DNA of 54,825 nt from Thamnocephalis sphaerospora (GCA_003614735.1 KZ992454.1:1-54825), one strand, 5' to 3'; counted from the first letter of the stretch, positions 10,936 through 22,882 are shown. Numbers and translations: made by a program. Notes: generated by a model from the letters alone, not told the origin.

Positions 10936-12360
10936 GGTGCGTGTAGCAATATCGCTTGTCGAGATGCGCGCTAAGCCAGCAACGTAGGGTGAGCGCCACG
11001 AACGACGGAGACACCGACAAAACGCCGCTACGCGATAGAGGATGGCGGTCAACGTCGCCCTGGCCGTTTCTGCGCACACCGTGGTGCAAGCTAACGGGTC
11101 GCCGAAACGTACAGTGCATAGACAGCGCAGCGCGCAAGGTGAGACACTGCCAGAAGCGCTAGTATACACAAAAGGAGGAGGAGGAAGCCGGAAAAAAGTG
11201 ATGCAGTCGCCGTGTTAAGCGCAGACTGCTGGCAGCGAGCAGGCGATATCGACGCTTCGTTGGAAGGTCAGGCGGTCGTCTGACCGTCGACAGCGGCGAC
11301 GCAGGGTGCAATACAATTCACCACCTGATAACTCACGTGGACAAGAAGAAGCAATCTACACGGCAGCTATGGCTAAGCTGCCGTCCACGACAGGGCGTCA
11401 GCGGTTGTCGGGGCAAAATTACGAGTAAATGTGCGGGAATAATAACTAGGGCCGCAAGGATGAGGGCGAGTGCAGAACAGGCCGCAAGCACACCAGTCGG
11501 CTACTGAACGGTCAGCTCAGGCGTAGCGCCGCACGGCAAATGCAGAATAAAGGCGAGAGACGTAGGGCCGGCTTTGCCAGGAATCATGAGCAGACCAAGA
11601 TGGGCGCGGGAAGACAAGGTGGGGCGAGGTGGGCTGAGGAGGCCGACAGAAATATACCCAAAGCGGCAAGTAAGGAAAGTCCGCGACCACAATCCGACGC
11701 GCAATGGTAATGGTACCCATCCTATAGTTACATCAAGGCTTCCGAGGTTGCGGCAGGCGTAGCGGGGCGCCACTTGGCGATTACTTGCAGCAACGCATGG
11801 CGGCGATGCACTTGCTGCAACGGCATCTGCAAAATGGAATACGCGCGAGGCTGCCACGGTGCGTCAGCCCCCTCACTTTCTCTCTCTCTCTCTTTCTCTC
11901 TGTCGTCTGCACCACAGGGCTGCGTCGTACTTGGCTGGAAAAGCACGAGTGGCTAGCACACGTGAAACGGGCCAACATGGCGACACGTTGCTACAGCATG
12001 AGCATTGAGATACATGGCAGGCACCAACCATTCAATCCACGAGATGGTGTCGCAGTAAAGGTAGGCTCCCATGGCCAGTAGACCATGCACGTCGGCAATA
12101 GCCTGTCGCCTGCGAGCAGACCAAACCCGCATGCTACCAGCACCAGCGCTGGTGGCGTCAAAAGAGTGCTCTACGATGACAGCTAGACTAGGACTCCACT
12201 TGAGACTACCTTGACGCCACTTTGCTTACATTTTACTATTGCACGATGCATCCGTCGCCGCTCACACGCTATAACAGGCTGGCGTTGGAGCCAGTGCAGA
12301 CAAAAGCCCAAACAAAAACCTAAAGCGGCAGGACCATCAGCATGTCGTGCTATGTGCGCA
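10936..12360. other. Intergenic, 5' region of the DUF300 gene
   Basis: Minus-strand upstream region of the DUF300 gene, reaching to the 3' end of OPT 2. It contains a CT-rich microsatellite near 11877-11901. Open frames here lack family motifs or good starts. Confidence 0.35.
11877..11901. repeat. (CT)n microsatellite
   Basis: An interrupted run of CT dinucleotides in the intergenic stretch; ordinary simple-sequence repeat. Confidence 0.8.
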
Positions 12361-14586
12361 CTAGTCGAGAAGCGGACAATCCGGCTGATTGCCCCACCAA
12401 TCAAACTCGATGTGGTTGTTCTGGAAGGCCCAGAAAATGATGAAGCTACCAATGGCCACACCTGCGTCCAGACCTGCAGACAGAATGTAGTTGTAGCGCG
12501 ACCACCAGGTGCGACGATAGCGGAAGACGAGGAACTGGAAAATAAAGGAGAGAATAAACCAGGTTGGGAAGGCGCCAGTGTAGGCAGGCGGAATGCCACC
12601 GACACACGCAAGCATGACGGGAATGTTGATGTACTTGACCCACGACTTGGGATAGCGGCGCGACAACAGCCAGAACGGCACCGGAAGCAACGCGCCGATC
12701 AAAAAAAACCACATAAGGATTGAATAGTAGCCTTGCGCGCCAAACATACGATCAGGGCCGATTACACCCCAGATGACAGAGGCAGAGTAGAAGACGCGGG
12801 CGCTACGGCAGCTCCACTCGGGGTTCAGCTTTGGATCGCAAATGCCCTCGACGCTGAACATAAGGTAGGCGGCGATGACATTGAACACGCCGGCAATAAT
12901 GGTGCCCGTCATCTGCGAGATGAACATGTGCCGCGGTGGAATCTTCATGTAGTGGCCGAGCTTGAGATCGCCGAGAAGGACAATACCCTGGTACATGCCG
13001 ATGTAGCCATATGTTTTGAACGTAACGTTGGCCATCGGATTACCCGGTAGGATGTAGCCGATGACAAACTCGGTGATGATGTTGAGGCCGGGCGTCTGTG
13101 TGGATATGGCCGTAATAATGCCGATGGGCAGGATAAAGAATGCAGCCATGCCGATGGAGAGTAGCACGCCCCACCACGGCAGCTGCGTGCCGTAGTACTC
13201 GCAGACGAATACCGACAGACCAGTGGAGATGGCGAGAACGGCAATGTACCACCATTGAGGTGCCGGGTCGTATTTGTCCATCATCCTAGCGTGAATGTCG
13301 TCGGCACCGCGCGACTCACGGAAGCGACGAACAATGTCCTTGCCGTAATAGAGGAAAACGTGCGAAATGACGGCAGCCAGTCCAGCAAAGCCGATGCCGT
13401 AGCACATGGCAAACATAAAGGACATGCGCGGCGCGCCCACCTCGGCATATATATCCTCCTTGATGTTGAGTGTCGCCTTATCGACCAGATTAAGTGTGGG
13501 ATACACCTTGGCGTCAGGCGTGAAGAGGCCAGAGCTGATAAACGGCAGGTTGATCGACTCGAGCAGGTTGTTGTAGTAGCCGATTGGCAGCAGAATCCAG
13601 ATGAGAACGATAAAGCCCACAAAGCCGTTGGCCACCGCCCAGAACGGCATCATCAGCGGCGACACCACGTTGGCAGTGATGTTGGACCAGTCCAGCGTAA
13701 AGGACAAAACGCCCATGCCCTTGGTGTAGGATCCGATCTGGTTGGCCAGCACGTTGTTGGGCATGGCCAGGCAGAGAACAGAGATGGCCGAAAGCATGGT
13801 GAACAGGTAGCCCGGCAAGAAGTAGTAGATGGCACTGGCGGCAGTAACCAGCAGGAAGAAGCGCATGCGCGTCATGCCACCCACGGCGCCCTCATCTCGG
13901 TCGTGGAAGGTGCGAAACACGGCAACATACATTAGGTTGCTCGGCCACATCATGGCTGCAGGGCGAACCAGATACTTGTAGCAGACGCCAGCCAGACCGT
14001 AACCGACACATTGCGTGGTGAGCGTGAGCAAGATGGAGCCGATGATGGGCGTGGGCGAGTGGTAGAATAGTTCTTTGATGACGACAATGTCGACGGCGTA
14101 TGCGACACCGACAGCAGAGGTGACGCAGGTGGTCATAAGGGCGTGTTCCTTGGCGTTGAACGGTCCGGGATTGAGAGAAAAGCTAAATGGGCCGACTTTG
14201 ACAAGGCGGTCGGGCAGCACGCGGGCTAGCCAGCGACCAAGCGGAAGGATGATGAGGATAATGACCGAGTTACCGATGGAAATGTTGATGGTACGGAACC
14301 AGAACATTTGATTGAACATGGCCACGGCGATGGTCAGCGGCACGGAGATGAGCCAGAAGCGGAACGTGAGTGTGGGTAGGCTGGGATCGTCCTTGTTGCT
14401 GACCGTCGCGCGCACCACGGCGTATGGCGAGTCTTCCTCGCCATCTTCGTTAAAGTACGGCTTGCTGTCGTCGACCTCCTCAAATTCATCCAAATTCTCA
14501 ATGTATCCCTTCTTTTCGGTGCGCGGGTCTTTGGCGTGCGCCTGTTTCTCGTCTATCTCTTGCATCTCTTGTGCCGAGGCAGACAT
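12361..14586 (-). CDS. Oligopeptide transporter, OPT family (copy 2)
   Basis: Intronless, 741 residues, ATG 14586. The same architecture as the copies at 4017 and 34652: a charged cytosolic N-terminus ending EDSPYAVVRATVSNKDD, then NPGPFNAKEH, TQCVGYGLAG, RPAAMMWPSN, FVIGYILPGNPMANVTFKTYG, GHYMKIPPRHMF and a terminal WWGNQPDCPLLD. Predicted role is proton-coupled import of short peptides at the plasma membrane. This start is well supported: the frame opens with MSASAQEM at about the same distance from the conserved motif as in copy 1. The C-terminal DCPLL ending is shared with copy 1, so these two look like the closer pair. Confidence 0.93.
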   Translation of the reverse strand: MSASAQEMQEIDEKQAHAKDPRTEKKGYIENLDEFEEVDDSKPYFNEDGEEDSPYAVVRATVSNKDDPSLPTLTFRFWLISVPLTIAVAMFNQMFWFRTINISIGNSVIILIILPLGRWLARVLPDRLVKVGPFSFSLNPGPFNAKEHALMTTCVTSAVGVAYAVDIVVIKELFYHSPTPIIGSILLTLTTQCVGYGLAGVCYKYLVRPAAMMWPSNLMYVAVFRTFHDRDEGAVGGMTRMRFFLLVTAASAIYYFLPGYLFTMLSAISVLCLAMPNNVLANQIGSYTKGMGVLSFTLDWSNITANVVSPLMMPFWAVANGFVGFIVLIWILLPIGYYNNLLESINLPFISSGLFTPDAKVYPTLNLVDKATLNIKEDIYAEVGAPRMSFMFAMCYGIGFAGLAAVISHVFLYYGKDIVRRFRESRGADDIHARMMDKYDPAPQWWYIAVLAISTGLSVFVCEYYGTQLPWWGVLLSIGMAAFFILPIGIITAISTQTPGLNIITEFVIGYILPGNPMANVTFKTYGYIGMYQGIVLLGDLKLGHYMKIPPRHMFISQMTGTIIAGVFNVIAAYLMFSVEGICDPKLNPEWSCRSARVFYSASVIWGVIGPDRMFGAQGYYSILMWFFLIGALLPVPFWLLSRRYPKSWVKYINIPVMLACVGGIPPAYTGAFPTWFILSFIFQFLVFRYRRTWWSRYNYILSAGLDAGVAIGSFIIFWAFQNNHIEFDWWGNQPDCPLLD

Positions 14587-16204
14587 GTTGCGTACCGTTC
14601 GCGTATCGCTTAATGTTGGCGTTGGCGGATTGGTAGGGATGCGACTGAAATTGGCGGTTCGTTAACTGCGCTGACGACGGCGCAGGCAAGGAGGACGTGT
14701 CGACTGCGTGTGGTGGAATTCGTATCGGTAGAGCCGTAGGCTGATGGTGATACCTACTGCTGCCGCTGCAACAACGAGTGCAACTTTTATCCAGTTCAGC
14801 GCTAACCGAGATGTGCATTCAGCACACGCTGCAAACAAAGTACACCAGGCTGGGAGACATCACAACGTGCTTGCACCGGCAGGTGGTTGCACTTTGTATA
14901 GCGTAAACATGGTTCCACGCGCGTCCCAGCGCCTAGACGACCGAACCAGTGGCACCAGCGTGTAGCGAGCTCTGCGCCAGCAGCACTGCACTGCTGCAGT
15001 GACTGTACTAGCAGCACTGGCAGATCACCTGCTACAGCTTGGGTGAATCGTAATCGCCTTTCCAACCAAGCGCAAGCTACATGGCGCGCTGTTCATCGAA
15101 CTTGGCGTACAAAAAACTATGCTGGCAGAGGCCTTGCGGGGAAAGTGTGCATGGAATGGCGCCATAGATGCGTGTGTGTGCGTGTGTGCTTGCGTGCGTA
15201 CCCTACGGTAGCAAATGTTACCTTTCTCATAGTGTTCAGCGTTGCAGACGACATGAAAATAGGCCTCTCTGCCTTTCGGGAAGTTCTGTCGCCACACGCT
15301 AGGGTTCAATGCTGCGAACGTGTATGCCGCGTTACACACGTGCACGGTTTACAAGCTACAGAGCTGANNNNNNNNNNNNNNNNNNNNNNNNNNNNNNNNN
15401 NNNNNNNNNNNNNNNNNNNNNNNNNNNNNNNNNNNNNNNNNNNNNNNNNNNNNNNNNNNNNNNNNNNNNNNNNNNNNNNNNNNNNNNNNNNNNNNNNNNN
15501 NNNNNNNNNNNNNNNNNNNNNNNNNNNNNNNNNNNACACCACTCTGCGTACTGCTTTCAACAAATATCACGCCCACTATGTAGGCAGCGACTCAAGACAA
15601 TTGGCTACAAAGGCAAAAGATTTACACTACAGGCTGTATAACGCGTTGGGTACTGTGACGCAGTACCGCACGAGGAACACAACCGCGCAAACAGGTTGAC
15701 GGCCGGTGCACACCCACTGCCACATAGGCCTCGGCGACAATCCTATGGTTAACAGCTGGCCGCAAGACAGTCGCGTAGCCCGTTGTGTAGTACAGTTGGA
15801 ATAGAACAAACATTTCCATAGCTGTTGGCATCAGCTACTTGCTTATCTCTTTTCCTAGCAAGGTCAGATATGCATCAACCTCGCTTCAGACCGGCGTTGA
15901 TCGAGTCTGTAGATTTGTATCGCTTGGCGGATACCATGCTGCGGCTCAGGACTGACACTGAAATGCTGCTCGTGTATTCGCGACAATGATGTAGATTCTA
16001 TCAGCTTTGCTGACTGCCATCATGCCGACAAGACTGTACCATCTATTACAGATGCCATTAGCATACGCTCGTTGCAGCATCAGCGTATCGTAGTGTCGTA
16101 TCATCGCAATTTACTGCAGTATACTAAGAAAAGCGCTAAGAAACAGGGTGTGTATTGCGGTCATTGTGCTACGATTCTGCGACATCTGCACACGCCAGCG
16201 ACCT
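14587..16204. other. Intergenic with assembly gap
   Basis: 5' flank of OPT 2 and 3' flank of the EI24 gene, interrupted by the N run. A plus-strand ATG at 15870 opens 39 coding-like codons (MHQPRFRPAL...) ended by a stop, with no partner exon found. No gene is assigned. Confidence 0.3.
15368..15535. other. Scaffold gap (168 Ns)
   Basis: Unsequenced bases. Any frame shown as crossing it is meaningless. Confidence 0.99.
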
Positions 16205-17255
16205 CTACACGCGAGCTGCTGCTACATCAGCCTCCTCTTTTTCTTGCTGCTGTAGCTCCAGTACATCCACTGGACCGTACTCGCCCGAACCGGCGACACC
16301 ACCTCCAGAAAGCTCGGCGGCACTGTTGGAGCCTTCACCGGTGCCATAGTCATTAGGCTGAGCTTCCCAAGTTACCTTGCCGTCGCCGTTAATGCCGTAC
16401 TTGGCCAGCAGCTTTTGCTCCTCCTCCCACTGCGCCGCGGACCAAAGAGCTGCGCCGACCGCATTGGTGAAGGAAAAGAAGATGTTGGCGATGGGGACAA
16501 GCTGCAAAAAGTAGCAGACAGTGCCAAACCCTGTGTATCATCGCCGGCTATGCGATCAGCAGCGAATCGTAGCGCCAACTAATGTTCGCACTCACCTGCA
16601 TACGCGCGCCAATGGTGGGCTGCGTACGCGCGGCTCTGCTTAAAGTCCCAGCCCTTGATTTCCACATGGTACCGCGTTTGCTTTTCCCAGGCAAACATCC
16701 AGCCGTTCACGTAGCAGAAAAGCACCGTGCCAGCAATGGGAATGGCGTTGAGCGGAAATGTGATGATCAGCAGTAGGATGCTCACGATGGTGCTAGTGCA
16801 GCACAGACCACAATCCGTAGCGCAGCCACGACAACAGGCGTCCGGCCGGTCATTGATTGGCAGGCCCTTGTCACGCCACACATAGTCGACCATGGTCTCA
16901 GCAAGGGCCGGGATAATGATGAGCACGGAAATAAGCACGATAAGTGCAGACATGAGCAGCGCAATAATGACAGCGACCACCCATGCGAGGCCAGACGGAC
17001 AGTTTGCTGCAATGAGAGCGCGTGCAACGAACGGCATTGCAACAAAGCTGCCGACCAGCGAGGCAATGGCCACCAAGAGGGCAATAAGAAAGGCTGAACG
17101 GTCCAGATTAGCGGGTGCAGACGTGCAGACGTAAGCGCCAGCGCTGCTACTGCAAGCGCAAATTACCTACCGCAAAAGCATTTGGCCCAGAGCGCCGGGT
17201 GCACAATAAAGTAGAAGATACCCTGGATAGGGTAGCTGGACGACGGCAGCAGCAT
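16205..17255 (-). CDS. EI24-domain membrane protein (RRT8/LDS-like)
   Basis: Three exons: 17171-17255 (ATG 17255), 16596-17093 and 16205-16530; introns 17094-17170 (GTAGGT...TCAG) and 16531-16595 (GTGAGT...ACAG). Phases agree and give 302 residues. The N-terminus reads SYPIQGIFYFIVHPALW, the usual opening of the EI24/CysZ-like domain. Long hydrophobic segments follow, then a Cys-rich hydrophilic loop (residues about 100-120), FPLNAIPIAGT with NGWMFAWEKQTRYH, and finally LQLVPIANIFFSFTNAVGAALW. The tail is acidic with a Gly/Ser stretch. In yeast, relatives (Rrt8, Lds1, Lds2) are lipid-droplet and spore-wall proteins. An in-frame stop precedes the ATG, supporting the start. Confidence 0.85.
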
Positions 17256-17633
17256 GCTGAGCAGCGGTGGATGCTAGTTGGAATGCGTATGGTACAGACA
17301 GCGAGAGTATGTGGCGGATAGGAGAGCAAGCGACACAGGCAAAGTCCTTTGGTGCAATGGCAGTGCAATGAAAGAGAAAGACAGCCAAACGCACTGGCGG
17401 ACAACGAACCGGCTGAGCTGTGGTGCTTGGCTTGGTGCCTATTTTTAGCAATGTGCATTTTGAACGAAATAGGATTGGAATTACATTTTGGCGTAGAACA
17501 GTGCGATAGCAGCTATTGACATTGATGCAGCGGCGCTCACAAGCACGCGGGCTGTGGACAGATAAGCACATCTGGCGGTAATGTAGGGCAGGCCCGCGTA
17601 CACCGTGGGCGTGCGTATACGAATGATAAGCCC
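17256..17633. other. Intergenic, promoter of the EI24 gene
   Basis: Short gap between the EI24 gene start and the 3' end of the deacetylase gene, both on the minus strand. No distinct element is recognised. Confidence 0.4.
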
Positions 17634-19026
17634 CTATAGACCCAGAGCCTGAAGCAGCGCACCCATGCCAACGACAGCACCGGAGACCACGTACAATGCC
17701 GCAAGTCCACCGGACGTCGACGTTAGGGCAAAGCGCGACGACGGCGAGGCGGCCGATCTAGCTGCTACCGCAATGCCGCCAACATCCCCACTGGGTGATC
17801 GCTTGTTTGAGGTGCGGCTCTTGTCGTCGGCGGACTGTTCCTGGTAAGGCGAGGCACCGGCACACTCGGCAACCGTGGTCAGGACGTGCCCTTTTTCGCG
17901 AAGCAGGGATACGATGCGTTCCTCCATGTCGACACTTTCCGAAAAGATGTCGTGCTGCAGCGAAATGAAGCCTGCATCATTTTTGAAGTTCAGACCGGTC
18001 GGCTTGGTGAGGGCATTCTGAAAGGCCTGGAAGATTTTGGCGCTGTCCTGTTTGGCCGCCAGCACAGCATAGTCGGTGCAATCCATGTTCCACATGACGC
18101 TGCGATAGCCAAGCTGCTTGAATACTGCCTTCACGCGCTCATCTGCCTCTCCATAGCTGTGTATCACGGATGACAGAGTGTTAGCGCCGCGTAAACTGCG
18201 GGGACAGTAAACTTGGTCGTGATCACGGTCATGGCTACGTACGGTGGACGAATAAGGGCCGGGCGAGCACCGGTGGCATTAAAGATGGCATTCTCAGTGG
18301 CTTTGATTTCGGCGATTAGCTGGTCGTTGGGAAGTGACTAGGTATGGGCAATAGCAGCAGGTCAGTCAAAGCACTGGCGTCATGCGACATTCGCGCATCA
18401 CTTACCGACAGATGCGGGTGCGACCAGGTGTGCGAGGCGACAATATGCCCAGCATCGTAGGCGCGCTTTACAATGTCCGGATATTGCGCAACGTGACCGC
18501 CCAGGAAGAAGAAGGTCACCTTCACCTTGAGTCGATCAAGCGTGTCAAGTAGCGTACGTGTGTACGGGCTTGGGCCGTCATCAAACGTGAGCGCCCACTG
18601 CCCAGTCTTGGGACAGCCGTAGATATCTTCTGCGCTTGGACAGCTGCCACATGTTTCCCAGCAGGTCTTGCAGTCTCCAGGGGCGCATGCCGAGCCGGGA
18701 CAAAGCCCGCCGCCGACAGTCTTTGGCCCGACGCCTGCCGGCAGCTTGCTAACGTCAATCAGTCGTGACCATTCGCTCCGTGGCTGTGCCGGACTGACAG
18801 GGTCGCTGGCTATAGCGGCGATAGAGACAGTCGCGGCTGTTTTTGCGAGTGCGCTTGAAGCGCTCACTTGTGGTCCGCTTCCCTTATGGCGTGCCGGTGC
18901 GGTAGTAGTCTGCGATTTTTTTGCTTGCTTCACGCCAGCAGCGCCAAGAGTGGCTCCACGCACACACACAGTGCACAGTATTCCCAGTGCCAGCAGTCGC
19001 AGGGCAAGAGTGAGCAGAGGACGCAT
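17634..19026 (-). CDS. Chitin/polysaccharide deacetylase, secreted, probably GPI-anchored
   Basis: Three exons: 18406-19026 (ATG 19026), 18243-18337 and 17634-18156; introns 18338-18405 (GTAAGT...CTAG) and 18157-18242 (GTACGT...ACAG). Total 412 residues. Begins with a signal peptide (MRPLLTLALRLLALGIL), then a Ser/Thr/Ala-rich stretch and a Cys-rich segment. NodB (CE4) motifs are complete: TFDDGPSPYT (motif 1), SHTWSHPHLS (metal-binding H-x3-H, split from the next motif by intron 1), RPPYG (assembled across intron 2), WNMDCTDY (motif 4) and ISLQHD (motif 5). The C-terminus is a Ser/Gly patch then a hydrophobic tail, typical of GPI attachment. The enzyme converts chitin to chitosan in the wall, in growth or sporulation. 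Confidence 0.93.
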
Positions 19027-19223
19027 GTTGGCAGCAAAGAACACTGCGCTCGAAAGCCAATCTGGTTAGCTGACAAGAAATACTACGCAAGAATAGCACG
19101 CGTCGACTAGGTTAACAAAGGATGGCACGCACAAGGAAGGCGATAAAAATCAGCAACAATACAAACAGCCTGGATAGCAGCGCGTACGCAATATGCAAGG
19201 GAGACGGCAACCGGTAGATGCTA

Positions 19224-19583
19224 CTATCGCGGCGGTAGGAGATTATATGTGGTAGCGCGGAATAGCTCGTAATACACAAGGATGAAATTGCTGCATTCTA
19301 CCGCCACGGCTAGCAGTATTTCACAATTCGACTGCACCACTGCAACCCATATAATGGCAAGCGCGGTAGGAGGGTGCGTACGCAATACAGCATGTGGATG
19401 GGTATCTAAGGTGCTGATCTGCATGCACTAGCGTGACTCGATGCAAAGCGAAGCAGGCTCGGCGTACCGCGTCGGCAAAGGACCGGTTCTCTATCGACGT
19501 TCTCACCTGATCGTGGCAGCTGGGCCACCTTGCAGCTTCATCATGAACACATCCAAGGCTACGTTATGAACAGATGACGCCAT
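19224..19583 (-). CDS. Probable small two-exon gene, unknown function
   Basis: Exon 1 at 19507-19583 opens with ATG 19583 (MASSVHNVALDVFMMKLQ...) and ends at a consensus donor GTGAGA. Intron 19414-19506 ends TCAG. Exon 2 at 19224-19413 runs to TAG in the matching phase. The product is 88 residues: a short amphipathic N-terminus, then a hydrophobic middle (LAIIWVAVV, ILLAVAVE) and a basic end. It resembles no family I can name. The first exon and donor look genuine; the acceptor is less certain, and other downstream exons are possible. It sits just upstream of, and on the same strand as, the chitin deacetylase gene. Confidence 0.35.
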
Positions 19584-21422
19584 CAGTGTATCGCTGGAAA
19601 CGCAAGCATCAAGCGCCGGTTGGGAGGGCATAATAATAGAATTGCCACCAGTCTCGGCGGTTGCATGCAAACACCGTCGCCTGGCGTCCGCCTACGGAAG
19701 CTAGTTTACGCCACCTCCAGGCATAGCGCAACTGGGAGGCATAGTGGCGGTTACCACGGAGCGCAATGGTGTTTGGCATCTTTGGTCGCCTGTGCGTGCA
19801 GTACAGGTGAACAGCACAGGTGTCGCACGCTGCGAGATGCATCAATGTTACGCAATATACAGAAGCGAATTTCCGTGCATGTGGCGCAATACCAAGCGTA
19901 GACATAGCGCAAATCACGCCTGCTGCTGACCAGTAGTGTAACTTGCACTGTGCACTTGCAACCTAGGCGCAGCGGACCAGGTGACAAACGCCGAGAACGA
20001 GAAGGGAACCAAAGGCGAGTGTGCGTTCACAGAATACCACGTTACTTTGCATTATCAGGTGGCTCTTACATGGGATATGCCGTAAAAATAGCAATATACA
20101 CCGAATTGTGGGTAGAGCTTGGAGTGCGCCGGCGGAGAGCATTGAAAATTAGCGTAGCTATACGGCGGGTGCAAGTGGCCATCGCGCCAGTAGCCGGCCA
20201 AAAGGGAAATGGGGATAAGCGCAAGAATGGGCGGTATACTGCAAAAGACGCGGATGGCCAGTCTAGCGGTGCTTTCCAAAGCCTCCCAGACTGCGGCGAT
20301 CGGGTGTGAAAGCATGCGTGCTAATGCCCACGGCTATGTGAGCGCCAGCGGTGAATCTGCGCAACGCTGATGGAAAAAGGGGTGACCAAGAAACGGCGGA
20401 TGGCACATGCAGCAGAAAGCGCAGAAAAAGCCGGAAAGAACATTCACGCAGTAAAGATCGACGAGCGTCGTGGATGGCATACCGGCAAGTTGCGCTCCTT
20501 CTATAGGCTGTCCGCAAGAGCTCTGAACGTAGCCAGTGCGTCGTTTGGGATGCGGCGAGGCTGAGTTTGCTGCAGAGAACGTGAATGGGCTGGCAGCACG
20601 GTGGGATGCCGCATCGGCCAGTGCAGGACAATATAGAGCACAAAATAGTGCTGTGTTAGCGTATGGTATCGTTTTGGAGGCTTTTAGTTTGCAGCAGCAA
20701 TCTGAATGAGAAAGCACCGAGCTTGACGCAAAGACAGCTTGAATAAACGATAACTCGTGCTAAAATTGTATAGCGGTGAGCTTTAAGTAGGCGACAGCGA
20801 CAGCGATGGTAGCGACAGGGTTATTCTTGTCTGCAGCAAGCGCCAAACCCATCACCAGCGCAGACGGCTTTTCCTGGATGGCAGGAGCTGCAGCAGCGTA
20901 GCAGCCCCGGGTGTCATTGCGTCTCGCTGTGGAGCCTGTGAATATATTACACACAGCGCTCCGCGCCGACATTTACCATAGAAAGCGACGCAGGCCTGTA
21001 ACTACTGATGCTATCCCAGCCTGGGACATATGACTGTACTTGCCATCCACGTTTGCATAAACAACAGAATAGTGTTTTGCCGTGTGTTTCAGCGCAAAAC
21101 CAACGCTGGCATGCGACCTCTAAAGGTGACGTGTATCTGTCGAGACTCTGGCATGGAGGAAAAGATCATCGCTTTCCTGGCTGCCAACGGTCAGACTCTA
21201 AGCAATTCCGATTGCGCTACACTGTATTGCAGGCGTTTTAGCGCCCTGCAGCGTAGCATTAGCAGGCCACTATACGGGATGAAGCTGACGTTAAAAGAGC
21301 GCTGATGCCCAAAGGGGTGTCGAACCTTGCATCAGTTTGCCTGGCTGGAGGCGTGGCTGCAGCGCTAAAACGCGTCCGGTTTTTCTAAACACGCCACACC
21401 AACATCGATTTTTCTTTCCACG
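19584..21422. other. Intergenic, no secure gene
   Basis: About 1.8 kb between the small minus-strand gene and GPN1. It includes a 70-codon minus-strand frame at 20760-20972 (separate entry) and a plus-strand frame at about 20545-20709 that is Ala/Gln-rich and coding-like but lacks a start. No RNA gene is seen. Confidence 0.3.
20760..20972 (-). CDS. Possible small protein, mitochondrial-type N-terminus
   Basis: An uninterrupted 70-residue frame from ATG 20972. The N-terminus is Arg/Ser/Ala-rich with no acidic residue in the first 19, as in matrix-targeting presequences; the C-terminal half has two short hydrophobic stretches (ALVMGLALAA and ATIAVAVAYL). No family is recognised and the frame is short enough to be chance. 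Reported as a candidate only. Confidence 0.2.
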   Translation of the reverse strand: MSARSAVCNIFTGSTARRNDTRGCYAAAAPAIQEKPSALVMGLALAADKNNPVATIAVAVAYLKLTAIQF

Positions 21423-22765
21423 ATGGCCACCACTGCGACACAGCCAGCCGCGCTCATCCTCATCGGCATGGCCGGCTCCGGCAAGACGACGCTCATGCAG
21501 GTGCGTTGCGTGTTGCGTGCTGCGTTCGGGCGTGGCGTACGTCCTGAGGCCAACAGTTTCCGTCACAGCGTCTGAATGCGCACCTGCATAGCATTGGCCG
21601 GCCGCCGTACACGCTGAATCTCGATCCAGCCGTGGCTGAGCTGCCGTACACTGCCAACATTGACATTCGCGACACGGTCAACTACAAGGAGGTCATGAAG
21701 CAGTATAACATGGGACCCAACGGCGGCATTCTTACCGCGCTCAATCTGTTCACGACAAAGTTTGACCAGGTGCTTGGATTTGTGGAGAAGCGCGCGGACC
21801 AAGTGAGGTAAGGTCATGTCTGCCCGCGCCTTTCGCGCAGCATGGCGCTGACAGCGTTCTGCAGCCATGTCCTTGTCGATACACCTGGCCAGATTGAGAT
21901 CTTTACGTGGTCAGCGTCAGGCGCAATCATTACCGAGGCTATTGCGTCGTCGCACCCGACGGTGGTGCTGTATGTGGTGGATACGCCACGTTGCAGCAGC
22001 CCCGCCACTTTCATGTCCAATATGCTCTATGCGTGCAGGTACGCCGCCATGAACGGAGCTTTGGGCGATACCCGTCGGTGCTTACGCTGCATGTCTCTAG
22101 TATTCTGTACAAGACGCGCCTGCCGTTCATGCTGGTGTTCAACAAGACGGATGCGCAGCCGCACGACTTTGCCATCGAGTGGATGACCGACTTTGAGGCG
22201 TTTCAGCGCGATGTGCACCAGCGTGACGATACCTACATGGCTTCGCTTACCGGTTCCATGTCGCTGATGCTTGAGGAGTTTTACAACTGCCTACGTGTGG
22301 GTATTGCATTGTGCACGAGTGTGGCAGTGGTGCCATGTCCTATTGCTATTGCTTACACACTGTATGCGCCTACAGGCGGTCGGCGTTTCCGCCGTGACTG
22401 GCGCTGGCATGGATGAGCTGTTTGCCGCGGTTGACGAGTGTGTCAAAGAGTACGAAACGTGAGTATTTGTGCGCTTGTAATAGGCGCAACGTCTGGTGGC
22501 TAATGCGTTTGCTCATGGGGCGCCACCTATGCTACAGCGAATACAAGCCAGAAATGGAGCGTCTTATGCGCGAAAAGGTACTGTCGATCGAATCGATTGG
22601 AATGTAGCGTGTCTGTGCAGCACATGCTAACGGATATCTGCCCATCCTGCCTGCATCTAGGCAGAGCGACAGGCGGACGAAAAGAGACGCAATGTGGAGC
22701 GGCTGCTGCAGGATCTGTCGCTGGAGCAAGAAGTGGACGACACTAGTGCAGCTGCAGAGGATTAG
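21423..22765 (+). CDS. NPA3: GPN-loop GTPase 1
   Basis: Seven exons: 21423-21500, 21569-21807, 21865-22038, 22101-22296, 22376-22458, 22538-22577 and 22661-22765, all with GT-AG introns of about 57-83 bases and consistent phase; 304 residues. Motifs: P-loop GMAGSGKT (residues 15-22), the diagnostic Gly-Pro-Asn insertion NMGPNGG (75-77), switch [21 protein letters not shown] (base specificity) and MSNMLYAC. The C-terminus is a charged helix. Npa3/GPN1 is a cytoplasmic GTPase required for assembly and nuclear import of RNA polymerase II, working with GPN2/GPN3 and chaperones. It is shorter than the yeast protein because the acidic C-terminal tail is abbreviated. Its 3' end converges on the cytidine deaminase gene about 150 bases away. 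Confidence 0.95.
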
Positions 22766-22852
22766 ACAATTTACAAAAGAACCGCGCAATCTTGAGCGTG
22801 TCATGGCTGCAGTGCGGTGTATTGTGCAATATATCTTGGCCAGGCATTGGCG

Positions 22853-22882
22853 TCTACTACTACTACTACTACTACTACTACG
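22853..22882. repeat. (TAC)n trinucleotide microsatellite
   Basis: About nine TAC/ACT units between the converging 3' ends of GPN1 and cytidine deaminase. Confidence 0.9.

Noticed and set aside
10009-11169. 386-codon frame overlapping the 5' end of the DUF300 gene
   Set aside because: Only its segment 10651-10935 is real (exon 1). The rest reads through the intron into a non-coding frame, and the part before ATG 10935 is upstream sequence.
13255-13935. 226-codon plus-strand frame across OPT 2
   Set aside because: Antisense to the conserved transporter; no motif.
15043-15699. Frames crossing the N run
   Set aside because: The Ns are unsequenced; no real continuity can be claimed.
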